64,000 nucleotides of DNA from JAKZVK01 sp965248255 (GCA_965248255.1 CBDFIW010000004.1:1550001-1614000), one strand, 5' to 3'. Numbered from the stretch's first letter, positions 43,861-53,133 are shown. Made by a program: numbers and translations. The notes: generated by a model from the letters alone, not told the origin.

Positions 43861-45264
43861 ATGGCAGACCACCAGCATGTAGGCGCACGGCACGTCGTGC
43901 CCGGCACGGAGACGCGCCCCACCTCGATCCGGTATGTCGTTCTGCTCCTCGTTGCCCTGGCGTCTTCGAGCGCCTACCTTACACGCTACTGCATCTCGGT
44001 CGCCAACACGACGATTCAGGCTGATCTGTCTCTGACAACCGAGCAGATGGGCTTGATCTTGGCCGTATTCAACGTCGGATACTTCTTCTTCCAGGTGCCC
44101 GGGGGCGCGCTGGGCACTCGATTCGGCACCCGGATCTCTTTGCCTTCGCTGAGCACCCTGTGGTCGATCTTCACCATTTGGACATCGATGGTTTCAAGCT
44201 ACATCCCCCTGGTAGCCTCGCGCGTGGCGTTCGGCGTGGCCCAGGCCGGGCTCGTGCCGAACTCCGCAAAAGTGGTTACCGACTGGTTGCCGATCGAGCG
44301 CAAGGGCTTTGGAAGCGCCTGTATCGGCGCGGCGATGTCGGTGGGCGGCGCGGTCACGATGGGGATGACGGGCGTATTGCTCGAGATCGTCGATTGGCGC
44401 ACTTTGTTTCAGCTCTACTCGCTGGTCGGGATCGCGTGGGCGGGCGGCTACTTCCTCATCGCTCGATCCAAGCCTAACGAGCATCCCTGGGTAAACAGCG
44501 CGGAGCGCAATCTGATTGAGGGAAAGGTCGACGATGGCGATGAGACTAGTTCCGGCGGCGAACCCGCCAAGACCCGTGGGCTGACTCGCGCAGTGGTTTC
44601 GCGCCTGGCCCGATCGCGCAACATGTGGTTCATCTGCGCACAGGCCGGCTTCCGCGCGGCGGGGTACGGGTTGTTTGTCACTTGGTTCCCCGCCTTCCTC
44701 GAGAAAGGGTACGGAGTCACGCGGGAAGACGCCGGCATCAAAACGATGGCACCCTTGTTCGGGGTGATCGTCGGGACGATGCTGGGCGGCTTCATCGTCG
44801 ACGCTCTGCTGAAGCGGACCCGGAACAAACGCATCAGCCGCAGTGGGGTGGCATTGACGGCGCTTGGGCTGTGCGGTTGCTTTACCCTGTCTGCTTCGCT
44901 GACCGGGTCGCCGAATCAGTTGGTAGCGGCGGTCGCGATCGGCGCGATCTTCTCCGGACTGGGCAATCCCGCCGCCTGGGCCGCCACCATGGACATCGCT
45001 GGCGACTACACGGCCGAGGTCATGGGCATCATGAACATGGCGGGCACTATCGGCGCGTTCTTTACCCCGACGATTCTCGGTTACATGATCGGCAACATCG
45101 AACGCACCGGCGGAGACTGGAACCAGGTGATCTACCTGATCGCGGCCATTTACTTCGCCGGCTCCGCGTGTTGGCTATTCATTAACCCGAGCATCTCAGC
45201 CGCCGAAGCGCGGGCCGCGGAAGCAACTGAGATGAAAAGAGGAGGCTCGCCACCTCGGGAGTGA
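43861..45264 (+). CDS. MFS transporter, anion:cation symporter type
   Basis: A 467-residue major facilitator with twelve predicted helices. Family markers are RYCISVANTTIQADLSLTTEQMGLI at helix 1 to loop, FFQVPGGALGTRFGTR, the loop 4-5 region SRVAFGVAQAGLVPNSAKVV and the second-half GLFVTWFPAFLEKGYGVTRE. These match the ACS group, which takes up organic anions such as hexuronates, tartrate or phthalate with a cation. It lies 36 bp downstream of the dimethylformamidase-like gene and is probably co-transcribed. The gene ends 5 bp before the IS630 copy B border. Confidence 0.9.
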   Translation: MADHQHVGARHVVPGTETRPTSIRYVVLLLVALASSSAYLTRYCISVANTTIQADLSLTTEQMGLILAVFNVGYFFFQVPGGALGTRFGTRISLPSLSTLWSIFTIWTSMVSSYIPLVASRVAFGVAQAGLVPNSAKVVTDWLPIERKGFGSACIGAAMSVGGAVTMGMTGVLLEIVDWRTLFQLYSLVGIAWAGGYFLIARSKPNEHPWVNSAERNLIEGKVDDGDETSSGGEPAKTRGLTRAVVSRLARSRNMWFICAQAGFRAAGYGLFVTWFPAFLEKGYGVTREDAGIKTMAPLFGVIVGTMLGGFIVDALLKRTRNKRISRSGVALTALGLCGCFTLSASLTGSPNQLVAAVAIGAIFSGLGNPAAWAATMDIAGDYTAEVMGIMNMAGTIGAFFTPTILGYMIGNIERTGGDWNQVIYLIAAIYFAGSACWLFINPSISAAEARAAEATEMKRGGSPPRE

Positions 45265-45324
45265 GCTATTGAATCCCGCAAATTATTATGACACTTTTTG
45301 ACAGTGTGGAGCATCTATATATGT

Positions 45325-45852
45325 ATGGGCAACCCCAAAGGTGTGAAGCGGGATTTCAAGGCGCTGGAGAAGCGCCGTTTCGAAGCGATGCGGCTGCTCC
45401 ACCAAGGCCACAATCAGTCCGAGACGGCGAGACGGCTGAACGTCGCTCGCCAAACCGTCAGTGAGTGGCGGCGGCAATACCGCGAGCAGGGTGCGGCCGG
45501 ACTCCGCCAGGCCGGGCGCGCCGGACGCAAGCCGCTCCTCGATGCCGCACAACGCGAACGCCTGACGTCGCTGCTGCTGGAAGGCCCGGAAGCCCACGGC
45601 TTCCCAACGCCCCTGTGGAGCTGTCCGCGGGTGGCTCGGCTGACCGGAGACGAGTTCGGGGTCGCATACCACGCAGGCCACGCCTGGAAGATCCTGCGAG
45701 CGCTCGACTGGAGCCCGCAACGCCCGGCCGGAAAGGCGCGCGAGCGCAACGAAGAGCGGATCCGCACCTGGAAGCGCAAGACCTGGAAGCGCATTAAAAA
45801 AAAGCCCAAAACGAAGGCCGTACGCTCGTCTTCATCGACGAAAGCGGATTGA
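45325..45852 (+). CDS. IS630 transposase, N-terminal frame (copy B)
   Basis: Helix-turn-helix part, same protein as in copy A. The slippery A8 run is at 45796-45803. ATG start at 45325; a TTG at 45298 is less likely. Overlaps the DDE frame by 4 bp. Confidence 0.9.
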   Translation: MGNPKGVKRDFKALEKRRFEAMRLLHQGHNQSETARRLNVARQTVSEWRRQYREQGAAGLRQAGRAGRKPLLDAAQRERLTSLLLEGPEAHGFPTPLWSCPRVARLTGDEFGVAYHAGHAWKILRALDWSPQRPAGKARERNEERIRTWKRKTWKRIKKKPKTKAVRSSSSTKAD

Positions 45853-46340
45853 GTCAGAAGCCGCATCGCTGCCGCACCTGGGCGCCACGTGGCCAAACAC
45901 CGGTGCTGCAGTTTAACTTCAACTGGGAGAAGCTTTCCGTCTCGGCGGGGCTGACGCTGCGTAACTTCTACTTCCGGCTCTATCCCGGTGCGATCGGCAA
46001 AGAGCAAGTGACCGACTTTCTCAAGGCGTTGGTACGTCATATCGATCGCCCGCTGCTGATCGTCTGGGATCGGCTGCCGGCGCACCGTAGCCGCCTGGTG
46101 CAAGAGTTCATCGAACTCTCCGAAGGCCACATCGCAACCGAGTACTTGCCACCCTATGCGCCGGAGTTGAATCCGGTGGAATACATCTGGGCTTACTGGA
46201 AGCAGCACGAGTTGCCGAACGTCTGTCCGAAAGACTACGGCGAGCTGAACGAGCGGGCCCGCAAGGCACTCCGCCGCATGTACCGCAAACCGCGTTTGAT
46301 CACGGCCTTCTGGAAGCAGTCTTCTCTTTGTTTTGACTGA
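45849..46340 (+). CDS. IS630 transposase, DDE frame (copy B)
   Basis: Catalytic part with WDRLPAHRS and NPVEYIW. The sequence coding for the first Asp (FIDESG) precedes this frame's start and is reached by a -1 shift at 45796-45803. Confidence 0.9.
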   Translation: MSQKPHRCRTWAPRGQTPVLQFNFNWEKLSVSAGLTLRNFYFRLYPGAIGKEQVTDFLKALVRHIDRPLLIVWDRLPAHRSRLVQEFIELSEGHIATEYLPPYAPELNPVEYIWAYWKQHELPNVCPKDYGELNERARKALRRMYRKPRLITAFWKQSSLCFD

Positions 46341-46699
46341 CTCTATATTATGCGGGAGTCAATAAGCTCCCGAGGAACGGGCTTCGTCCCGGAACCGTGG
46401 TCCGGGGACGATCCCAAGCCCTTTCTTTTACGTATAAGGAGATGGCGAGCCATGTAGAACCATAACAAAAGCATCGAAGAATTGTCACAGCCGCAACAGG
46501 AGATGATCGAGCAAGGCATCAGTTGGCAAGGCATTGGCAAGGCAGACGAAGGGAAGCAGTAGGGACTGGAGGACGTCGGACCGAGTTCGCGGTCACTGCG
46601 CGTTCGGGGCCGGCCCGCAGCCGAGGCCGTCACCGAGAGAGCAGCGCCGCCAGGACCGAACTTCAAAGAGTACCGCGTCGAAATGACGCCGTTGAGAGT

Positions 46700-47351
46700 G
46701 CGGATGGAAGCCTGGTCGGACGTGCCCCGCAACTGAAGGCCCCCGGCTGGCTTCACGTCACAACGCCCGACGAAGCCAAGGGAGAGAAGAGCTGGGAGTA
46801 TTTTCGTGGCCTTATCAACCTATGCGCCGACCTCGGCGACAACGGCCTGATGATCTTCGGTTCCAGCAAGCAGCGCAATACCGTCAACGGAGCGACCCGC
46901 GAGGAGGCGATAGGGCGTCTGGCCGAGGGCTTGGCAGGGGCTCGCACCCCATGCCGAGGCGCGCGGCGTGCAGATCTTGATGGAGCCCCTGGCGCCGCAC
47001 CTGTGCGAAGTTGTCAACAACCTGAACGAGGCGGTGGCGATCGTCGAGCAAGTGAACAGCCCGGCGGTGAAGTCGATGTTCGATACGCACAACGCGGTGA
47101 ACGGGAAGCTGCCGCACGGCGAGGTGGTCAAAAAGCACTACCGCTACATCAAGCACGTCCACATCAACGAGATGGACGGCCGGCATCCGGGGACGGGCGA
47201 CTACGATTTCAAGCAGCCCCTACAAGCTTTGAAAGACATGTCGTACCCGGGATGGGTCTCGCTCGAAGTGTTCAACTTTGACCACGGCCCGGAGAATATC
47301 GCCCGCGATTCGGAGAAGTTCATCCGGGATCTGGAGAGGGAGTTGGCCTAG
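46700..47351 (+). pseudogene. Sugar phosphate isomerase/epimerase-type gene, 5'-truncated and frameshifted
   Basis: The frame from about 46700 reads LKAPGWLHVTTPDEAKGEKS, WEYFRGLINLCADLGDNGLM and IFGSSKQR, the middle of an AP-endonuclease-2-type TIM barrel (xylose isomerase-like). Near 46930-46945 the frame shifts by one, after which LAPHAEARGVQILMEPLAP continues through FDTHNAVNGKLPHGEVV and HVHINEMDGRHPGTGDYDF to the natural stop at 47351. The first 80 or so residues are missing; the sequence up to IS630 copy B (46365-46700) shows no matching protein. The last part alone (ATG 46968) could be translated as 127 residues. Confidence 0.7.
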
Positions 47352-47508
47352 GGCTGTGGTCGATCAGGCATTGCGGTCTTCATAATGAAACTAGGTTTGC
47401 AGCGGCCGAAAGAGAGCCCCGAACGCGAGTAAGAGGTCGAGCGACCGCTCGATGTCTGTGAGGCCGCGCACCCGTCACTGGCGTTCCGGGCTCGGTTTCT
47501 CAAAGTTG

Positions 47509-50151
47509 ATGATGAAGATTCAGGTAGGTCTAATGCAGACGGCCCGACTGGCCGGTCTGGCGCTGCTGATTGCCCTCGGGGCCGTTTGCGTTGCCCTAGC
47601 CCAAGAAGCCTCTCTACCACCCCCTGCGACGAGAACGATCAACTTCGCCGACGACATCAAACCGCTGATCGAAGGCCGTTGCCAGGTCTGCCACGGCGAG
47701 CAGTTGCAAAGCAACGGGCTGCGGCTCGACAGCCGTGGTCACGCACTGCAAGGCGGTTACTCCGGGCCTGCGATTGCTCCGGGCAACAGCGCAGAGAGCA
47801 AGTTGATTCGCATGGTGACCGGCCTCGAGAAGGGTGTCGTCATGCCCCCCGGAGACGAGAAGCTGACAGCCCAACAGATCGGACTGCTGCGCGCCTGGAT
47901 CGATCAGGGCGCCGAGTGGCTGGCCACGACCGCCGAAGCCGCACCTGAGTCCCCCACCACGACCTCTGCGGATTTAGGCACTATCCATTGGTCGTTCCAG
48001 CCGGTCGAACGGCCCCCACCGCCCGCCATCAAGAATCACCAGTGGGCCAAGAGCCCGATCGACCATTTTGTCCTGGCCCATTTAGAGAAAGAAGGCATCG
48101 AGCCCTCTTCTCTCGCCGACCGTCGAACCCTACTGCGCCGCGTCAGCCTCGATCTCACCGGTCTGCCGCCGACACCCGCCGAGGTTGCCACCTTCCTGAC
48201 GGACGACAGCCCCCAGGCTTACGAAGAGGCGGTCGATCGCCTACTCAAGTCTCCGCACTACGGCGAAAAGTGGGCCATGCACTGGCTCGATCTGGCCCGT
48301 TATGCCGACAGCGACGGCTACGAGGCCGACAACAGCCGGCCCCACGCCTGGCGCTATCGTCACTGGGTCATCAACGCCCTGAACGCCGACATGCCGTTTG
48401 ACCGGTTCAGCATCGAGCAGATTGCCGGCGACCAGCTTCCCAAGGCGACGGTCGAACAAAGGGTCGCCACCGGGTTCCACCGCAATACGCTGAAGAACCG
48501 CGAGGGCGGAGCCAAGCTCGAACAGTTCCGCTTCGAGGAGATCGTGGACCGCGCCAATACCGTCGGCGCGGTATGGCTCGGGCTGACGGTCGGATGCGCC
48601 CAATGCCACCACCACAAGTACGACCCGGTGTCCCAGAAGGACTACTACAGCTTCTTCGCGTTCTTCAACAACCTCGACGAGGTGAATATCGACGCGCCGT
48701 TGGCGGGCGAGATGGGTCCTTATCTCACGAGCTTGCCCGGCTACCGCCGCCAGCGTGACTCGCTCCTGGCCGAGTACGGTGTGCCGGAGCTGCAGCCGCC
48801 ATGGGAAGAGAAGATGAAGTTGGCGCGGGCCCAGCCGGGTAAATGGACCGACTGGGACCACGTCTACGAGGCCTTCCAAAAATACGTTGACGGCGGGGAC
48901 AAGATACTCGACAAGCTACCTTCCGCGCGCACACAGAAAGAGATCGACGCACTGGCTGACTATTTCGTTAAAAAGTACGGAAACGCCGTCAGCAAAGAGC
49001 GCCGCGAGGAGCTGAACTTCAAGGAGCTGCAAGACAAACTCAGCGAACTCAAAAACAGCTTTCCGGCGATCAGCGAGGCGCAGACGGTCGCTGAAAGCGA
49101 AGACAACCGCAAGACCCACATCCACATTCGTGGTGACTGGAAAAGCCCGGGCATCGAGGTCGAGCCGAACTTGCCCTCGGTGCTGCGAACGCTGGACGAG
49201 CCCACCGGTACGGACAAACTGACGCGCGTCCATCTGGCGAAATGGATCGTATCGCGGGACAATCCTCTCACCGCCCGCGTCACGGTGAACCGCGTCTGGC
49301 AGGAGTACTTCGGGGGCGGGCTGGTGGCAACATCCGAGGACTTCGGTACGCAGGGTGAAAAACCCTCGCATCCTCAGTTGCTCGACTGGTTGGCCAGTGA
49401 GTTCATGGATGGCGGCTGGAGCCTGAAGCACCTGCACAAGACGATCGTGATGTCGGCCACCTATCAGCAGTCGTCCGACTTGCGGCCGGCGCTTCAGTCG
49501 CGAGACCCCGACAACCGCTTACTGGCACGCCAATCACGGCTGCGCCTGGCAGGCGAGCTGGCGCGCGACGCGGCCTTGTCGGTGAGCGGGCTGCTCTACC
49601 CGAAGGTGGGAGGCCGAAGCGTGCGGCCCCCGCTTCCCGAGGGTATGGCCAAGTTGTCGTACGGCAGCTCGATGAAGTGGGAGGAGAGCGAGGGCAAGGA
49701 TCGCTACCGGCGCGGTCTCTATATTCACTTCCAGCGGTCGGTTCCCTACCCGCAACTGATGAGCTTCGATACGTCGGAGCGGATTGCTACGCAGTGTCGG
49801 CGCGAGCGCTCGAACACGCCTCTGCAGTCGCTGAATCTTCTTAACGACCCGGTCTTCGTCGAAGCGGCGCGGGCGCTCGCCGTACGGCTGCTGACCGAAA
49901 CCGAAGGCGGCTTGGAAGAACGCCTGCGTTACGGGTTCGAGCTTTGTCTGGCACGTTCGCCAAAGCAAGCCGAGCTTCAGGCGATGGCCGAGTACTACCA
50001 CACGCAGACCGGCATTCTCGAGAACGATCCCGAGTCGGCGGAAAAGCTGTTCGCGCTCAGGCTGCCGGGCGTCAGCCGGGTCGAAGGCGCCACTTGGGTC
50101 GGGGTGAGCAGCGTCCTGCTGAATCTCGACGAGTTCATTACGAGGGAGTAG
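47509..50151 (+). CDS. PSD1-type cytochrome protein (PSCyt1, DUF1549, DUF1553)
   Basis: A large exported protein of about 880 residues with signal peptide (LAGLALLIALGAVCVALAQ). The N-terminal PSCyt1 domain has a haem motif Cys-Gln-Val-Cys-His (about residues 58-62) and the VMPPGDEKLTAQQIGLLRAW segment. DUF1549 follows (WAKSPIDHFVLAHLEKEGIEP, RRVSLDLTGLPPTPAEV) and contains a second C-x2-C-H in VGCAQCHHHKYDP. DUF1553 (about 590-860) shows DNPLTARVTVNRVWQEYFGGGLV and SNTPLQSLNLLNDPVFVEAA. These proteins are nearly always paired with a DUF1501 gene, as here 5 bp downstream. Function is unknown, probably periplasmic redox chemistry on sugars. ATG at 47509 or 47533. Confidence 0.92.
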   Translation: MMKIQVGLMQTARLAGLALLIALGAVCVALAQEASLPPPATRTINFADDIKPLIEGRCQVCHGEQLQSNGLRLDSRGHALQGGYSGPAIAPGNSAESKLIRMVTGLEKGVVMPPGDEKLTAQQIGLLRAWIDQGAEWLATTAEAAPESPTTTSADLGTIHWSFQPVERPPPPAIKNHQWAKSPIDHFVLAHLEKEGIEPSSLADRRTLLRRVSLDLTGLPPTPAEVATFLTDDSPQAYEEAVDRLLKSPHYGEKWAMHWLDLARYADSDGYEADNSRPHAWRYRHWVINALNADMPFDRFSIEQIAGDQLPKATVEQRVATGFHRNTLKNREGGAKLEQFRFEEIVDRANTVGAVWLGLTVGCAQCHHHKYDPVSQKDYYSFFAFFNNLDEVNIDAPLAGEMGPYLTSLPGYRRQRDSLLAEYGVPELQPPWEEKMKLARAQPGKWTDWDHVYEAFQKYVDGGDKILDKLPSARTQKEIDALADYFVKKYGNAVSKERREELNFKELQDKLSELKNSFPAISEAQTVAESEDNRKTHIHIRGDWKSPGIEVEPNLPSVLRTLDEPTGTDKLTRVHLAKWIVSRDNPLTARVTVNRVWQEYFGGGLVATSEDFGTQGEKPSHPQLLDWLASEFMDGGWSLKHLHKTIVMSATYQQSSDLRPALQSRDPDNRLLARQSRLRLAGELARDAALSVSGLLYPKVGGRSVRPPLPEGMAKLSYGSSMKWEESEGKDRYRRGLYIHFQRSVPYPQLMSFDTSERIATQCRRERSNTPLQSLNLLNDPVFVEAARALAVRLLTETEGGLEERLRYGFELCLARSPKQAELQAMAEYYHTQTGILENDPESAEKLFALRLPGVSRVEGATWVGVSSVLLNLDEFITRE

Positions 50152-50156
50152 CCGCG

Positions 50157-51437
50157 ATGGATGTCAAGGACTTCGCGCGCATTCAAACTCGCCGGGACTT
50201 TTTCCGTTACTTCGGCGCCGGACTGGAGACGATCGCTCTGGCGCACCTGATGTCGCGCGAGGGCCGCGCGGCCACGGGTGAGCTGCCCGCCGCGAAGCTG
50301 CTGGCGCCCAAACCCCCGCACTTTGCACCGCGCGCCAAGAACGTCATCTTCCTCTTCATGGCCGGCGCACCCAGCCACATCGACCTCTACGACCCGAAAC
50401 CGGAACTGGCCAAGTGGCACGGCAAGGCCCTGCCCCCGTCGCTGACGAAAGACCTGCAGCTAGCCTTTATCAAGCCCAACGCGAAGGTGATGGCGAGCCC
50501 CCGCAAGTTCAAGAAGTACGGCCAGAGCGGGCTGGAGTTCTCCGATTACATTCCGTACATCGGGCGGCAGGCCGACGAGATCTGCATGATCCGCTCGATG
50601 CAGAGCGCGTTCCTGAGTTGTCCGGTCTGTCTGCCGGATCCGAGCCACGTGACGCTGAGCCCGAGCAGTCTCTCCGGCAATATCGGCACGAGCAAACGGA
50701 TCACTCCCCGGATCCACTGGGACGACGGCACGGCGTCCCTCATTGTCAACCCGTTGGTCATCAGCTGGGATGTCGAAGATACCGGCGTGGCGACGGTGTC
50801 GGAGGCTTGGTCGAACTTCCGGGTGAACTTTAAGGAAGTCGGCACGACGGAGATCGACGCCAGCGCGAGCGACTGTCAGTACGAATACGTCTCGGAAGAT
50901 CCCGACATCCCCGCTGAGTGCGTCTGTCAGAACACCCTGACGGTCACCGCCCAACCGACCGCCTCGGCGACGACGACATGTCCGGTTCCCACCGGAGAGA
51001 CAACTCGTTCCGCAGGGTGGAATGTGGCCGTGCATAAATTCGTGCAGACACTCAAGCCCACGGGAACATCGTTTGCCGGTCGAAGAATCACCGAGTCCAA
51101 CACCCAGGCGGCAACCGACACCTGCTGGTTTGCTGGGTCAGACTTCCGCAAAGTCACCGGTGTAACTGGTGGAACATGGGGCATCAGGTCAGACAACCGC
51201 TGGGGTCCCGATCATGTCGGCTACACGGACGTAGGGAGGATCGTGTATTACCGAAACCAGATGCGGGCGCCTTGTGGATTTACGATGTATCAGACCCTCA
51301 CCATCTCTGGTTGCGGCGGCGGGTCGTCGTCATCCGTCTATCGAACGAACGTACGTCTTAAGGCTAACTTCACGGATACGCATCTTACGGTATCGCGGAG
51401 CGGTAAATCGGCGACTAAACCGTTTGTGATCGAGTAG
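50157..51437 (+). CDS. Chimeric gene: DUF1501 N terminus fused to an unrelated beta-rich domain
   Basis: The first about 148 residues are typical DUF1501: RRDFFRYFGAGLETIALAHL (Tat-like start), NVIFLFMAGAPSHIDLYDPK, KYGQSGLEFSDYIPYIG and ICMIRSMQSA. Normal members go on for another 300 residues; here the sequence breaks at about 50605 and an unrelated segment follows in frame to 51437. The new part contains an Ig/Big_2-like module (VISWDVEDTGVATVSEAW...GTTEIDASASDC) and ends in a Ser/Gly-rich region with FTDTHLTVSRSGKSATKPF. So the DUF1501 protein is truncated and fused to the 3' part of a surface-protein-like gene. It might still be expressed, starting 5 bp after the PSD1 gene. Confidence 0.75.
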   Translation: MDVKDFARIQTRRDFFRYFGAGLETIALAHLMSREGRAATGELPAAKLLAPKPPHFAPRAKNVIFLFMAGAPSHIDLYDPKPELAKWHGKALPPSLTKDLQLAFIKPNAKVMASPRKFKKYGQSGLEFSDYIPYIGRQADEICMIRSMQSAFLSCPVCLPDPSHVTLSPSSLSGNIGTSKRITPRIHWDDGTASLIVNPLVISWDVEDTGVATVSEAWSNFRVNFKEVGTTEIDASASDCQYEYVSEDPDIPAECVCQNTLTVTAQPTASATTTCPVPTGETTRSAGWNVAVHKFVQTLKPTGTSFAGRRITESNTQAATDTCWFAGSDFRKVTGVTGGTWGIRSDNRWGPDHVGYTDVGRIVYYRNQMRAPCGFTMYQTLTISGCGGGSSSSVYRTNVRLKANFTDTHLTVSRSGKSATKPFVIE

Positions 51438-51457
51438 ATCGCCACTGAACTGCGGAC

Positions 51458-52282
51458 ATGACCATGGACCGTTTCTGGACCCGCCGCTGGTTTCTCTGCT
51501 CCGTTGCCGGCGGCATGGCGGGCGGGCGTCTCGCATCGGCGCAGCGAGACTCGCCTGCGGGCGATATTCGCGTCCAAGGCCGAAGATCAACATTTTCCGT
51601 GGACTATCCTCGGTTGTTCGAATCGGTCGCCTATACATTCATTCATCGGTATGGCTGGCGTGTCACCTTCGAGGAAGCTCCAAATGTGTACTCGGGGGAC
51701 TTTGTTGATGTGACTTTAACCAGGCCCAAGCGGCCTCCGACGGATGGAAGACGACTGTACAACCCGCTAGGCGGCTACTTGGAGTTCTCCTACGATTTGG
51801 GTCCTGACGGGCAAGCGCCGGAAGACCCGGCCGCGGTCTTGCAGACGGCCATCGAAGCCTACCACCGGGGCGGCTTCCCGGGACGCTACGAACTTGTCAC
51901 TGTCGGGGAGTACTTCCACATCGTACCGACGGCGCGGCGGGATGAAGACGGGGAATGGGAGCCGATTCAGAGTCCCCTCGATACGGTCGTTACCCTGGAC
52001 GGGCTCGGTCGTTCCCCTGATGAAATCATGAGGGAGCTCGCTCAACTCATGAAACGAAATGTCGTCGGGTATCGATTGTGGACGGTTGGGGGTCCGCTTA
52101 TCCATAGAGGAAATGCTGTGCCCCCGCCGCGTATTGTGGAACGCTTCGAGAGGGTGAAGGCGAGGGAGGTTTTACGGTCCCTGATCGCCGCCACGGGCAA
52201 GTCACTCATTTGGTACTTGATGTGCGGAATGCGGCAGGACAAGTCCGGCACGAAACGCTACAGTTGCGCCCTAAGCCTCTGA
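51458..52282 (+). CDS. Exported protein of unknown function
   Basis: A 274-residue product beginning with RFWTRRWFLCSVAGGMAGG, a twin-arginine-like signal. The rest has no family that I recognise; it contains TFSVDYPRLFESVAYTFIHR, GWRVTFEEAPNVYSGDFVDV and two repeats of an aromatic-rich strand pattern. It starts 21 bp after the chimeric gene, in the same direction, and probably belonged with the beta-rich sequence now fused to DUF1501: both came with the inserted segment. The ATG at 51458 fits the signal. Confidence 0.65.
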   Translation: MTMDRFWTRRWFLCSVAGGMAGGRLASAQRDSPAGDIRVQGRRSTFSVDYPRLFESVAYTFIHRYGWRVTFEEAPNVYSGDFVDVTLTRPKRPPTDGRRLYNPLGGYLEFSYDLGPDGQAPEDPAAVLQTAIEAYHRGGFPGRYELVTVGEYFHIVPTARRDEDGEWEPIQSPLDTVVTLDGLGRSPDEIMRELAQLMKRNVVGYRLWTVGGPLIHRGNAVPPPRIVERFERVKAREVLRSLIAATGKSLIWYLMCGMRQDKSGTKRYSCALSL

Positions 52283-52442
52283 GATTTGTGATTGGTCCGA
52301 GGGTTGGTTCCCGTTTGCCGAAGCCTGGACTCCCAGAAACCCCCAGAGCCGTCTCGGACGAGAAAGTGGCCCTTGTGGGGCCACTTTAACCCTGGGAACG
52401 CGCCCTGCCCCACAATCCTCCGCCGCACGGCGGCATAAGAAG
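52283..52442. other. Short spacer without genes
   Basis: Between the exported protein gene and the prophage-side remnant. A CGCCGCACGGCGGC-like small hairpin near 52420-52434 is the only structure seen. Confidence 0.4.
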
Positions 52443-52700
52443 TCACCGGCTCAGCTCCATTCCCTGATTCCGCTCCGGCTTGCGCTGCGGCTCGCGAGCG
52501 AGCGCCCGTTCCAGAGACTCCCTCGCTTCGCGCTGTAGTTCGGCGCTGCGCTCCTCGCCCTGCAGGGCCGCATCCGTCCCCAGTACGTGCGACCGCCGCG
52601 CTGCCTACTGAATCCGCACCAGATTAGAGCCGCCGCCGGCGCGGAGCTGCTCCGAATTCGCCGCTTGTCGACGATTTCGGGCAGCCTTCCCGCAGGGATC
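52443..52700 (-). pseudogene. Remnant of a phage-type gene with an in-frame amber codon
   Basis: The minus strand, entering from about 52700, reads KAARNRRQAANSEQLRAGGG, SNLVRIQ, then TAG (52605-52607), and goes on in the same frame with AARRSHVLGTDAALQGEERS, AELQREARESLERALAREPQ and a stop at 52443. The charged, Gln/Arg/Glu-rich helix and the neighbouring phage genes suggest a virion or internal protein. The 5' side ends at the three-stem palindrome at 52708-52790. No start codon is left. Confidence 0.5.
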
Positions 52701-52707
52701 GATGGGA

Positions 52708-52790
52708 GTGTGTAGCGACCCGTAGCAGTGTCCACCGGACACTGCCCCTGTGTCGATCCGTTGGATCGACACAGGGGGGTCGCTACACAC
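52708..52790. repeat. Three-stem (cloverleaf-like) palindromic element, 83 bp
   Basis: A perfect 14-bp outer stem, GTGTGTAGCGACCC at 52708-52721 with GGGTCGCTACACAC at 52777-52790, encloses two inner hairpins: CAGTGTCC-ACC-GGACACTG (52726-52744, 8 bp) and a perfect 15-bp stem CCCCTGTGTCGATCC-GTT-GGATCGACACAGGGG (52745-52777). All stems are perfect and meet with almost no unpaired bases. The shape resembles a folded transposon end or MITE. It cuts the phage-type remnant on its left. Confidence 0.8.
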
Positions 52791-53133
52791 ATACCGCTTC
52801 TCCGTTCTCCCCGCACGACCGCATCAACAGAACCGCCATAAGTGACTTTGAATCAGTGCTATCCGCCGCCGCGTAGGGAGATGCTAATTATGGCGGGCTT
52901 GGAAATTACACTAGGGGGGTTCTCTCCCCGCACGATAGTTGTACACTGTAGGCCGTAAATGGTCGTTCGGAGCGCCGCTGCCAGGCCTCTCGAAGGTTTC
53001 TGGCTTCGATCTCCCCCCGCCGAAGTGCTCCGCCCTCGATCTTCCCTAAGCACCGAAGTGGTCCAGGGAACGCGAATCGGGGGGTACTGAGGAGGGTCCA
53101 CCAATCTTGTTGTTTGCAGCCGGGCCCGGATTG
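52791..53133. other. Spacer without recognisable genes
   Basis: About 340 bp with many stop codons in all frames or only implausible open frames; no RNA gene or repeat stands out. Confidence 0.5.

Larger units (their letters stand above)
45269..46362 (+). mobile_element. IS630-family element, copy B (1,094 bp)
   Basis: Same ends and length as copy A but in the opposite orientation, with TA at 45267-45268 and 46363-46364. It lies directly after the MFS gene and next to a disrupted sugar-isomerase gene. Confidence 0.93.

Noticed and set aside
45796..45803. IS630 frame break as a sequencing error
   Set aside because: The same A8 run and split occur in all three copies, which makes independent errors unlikely.
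36397..46362. Composite transposon formed by IS630 copies A and B
   Set aside because: Each copy has its own flanking TA and the enclosed genes form no cargo-like set; separate insertions explain the layout.
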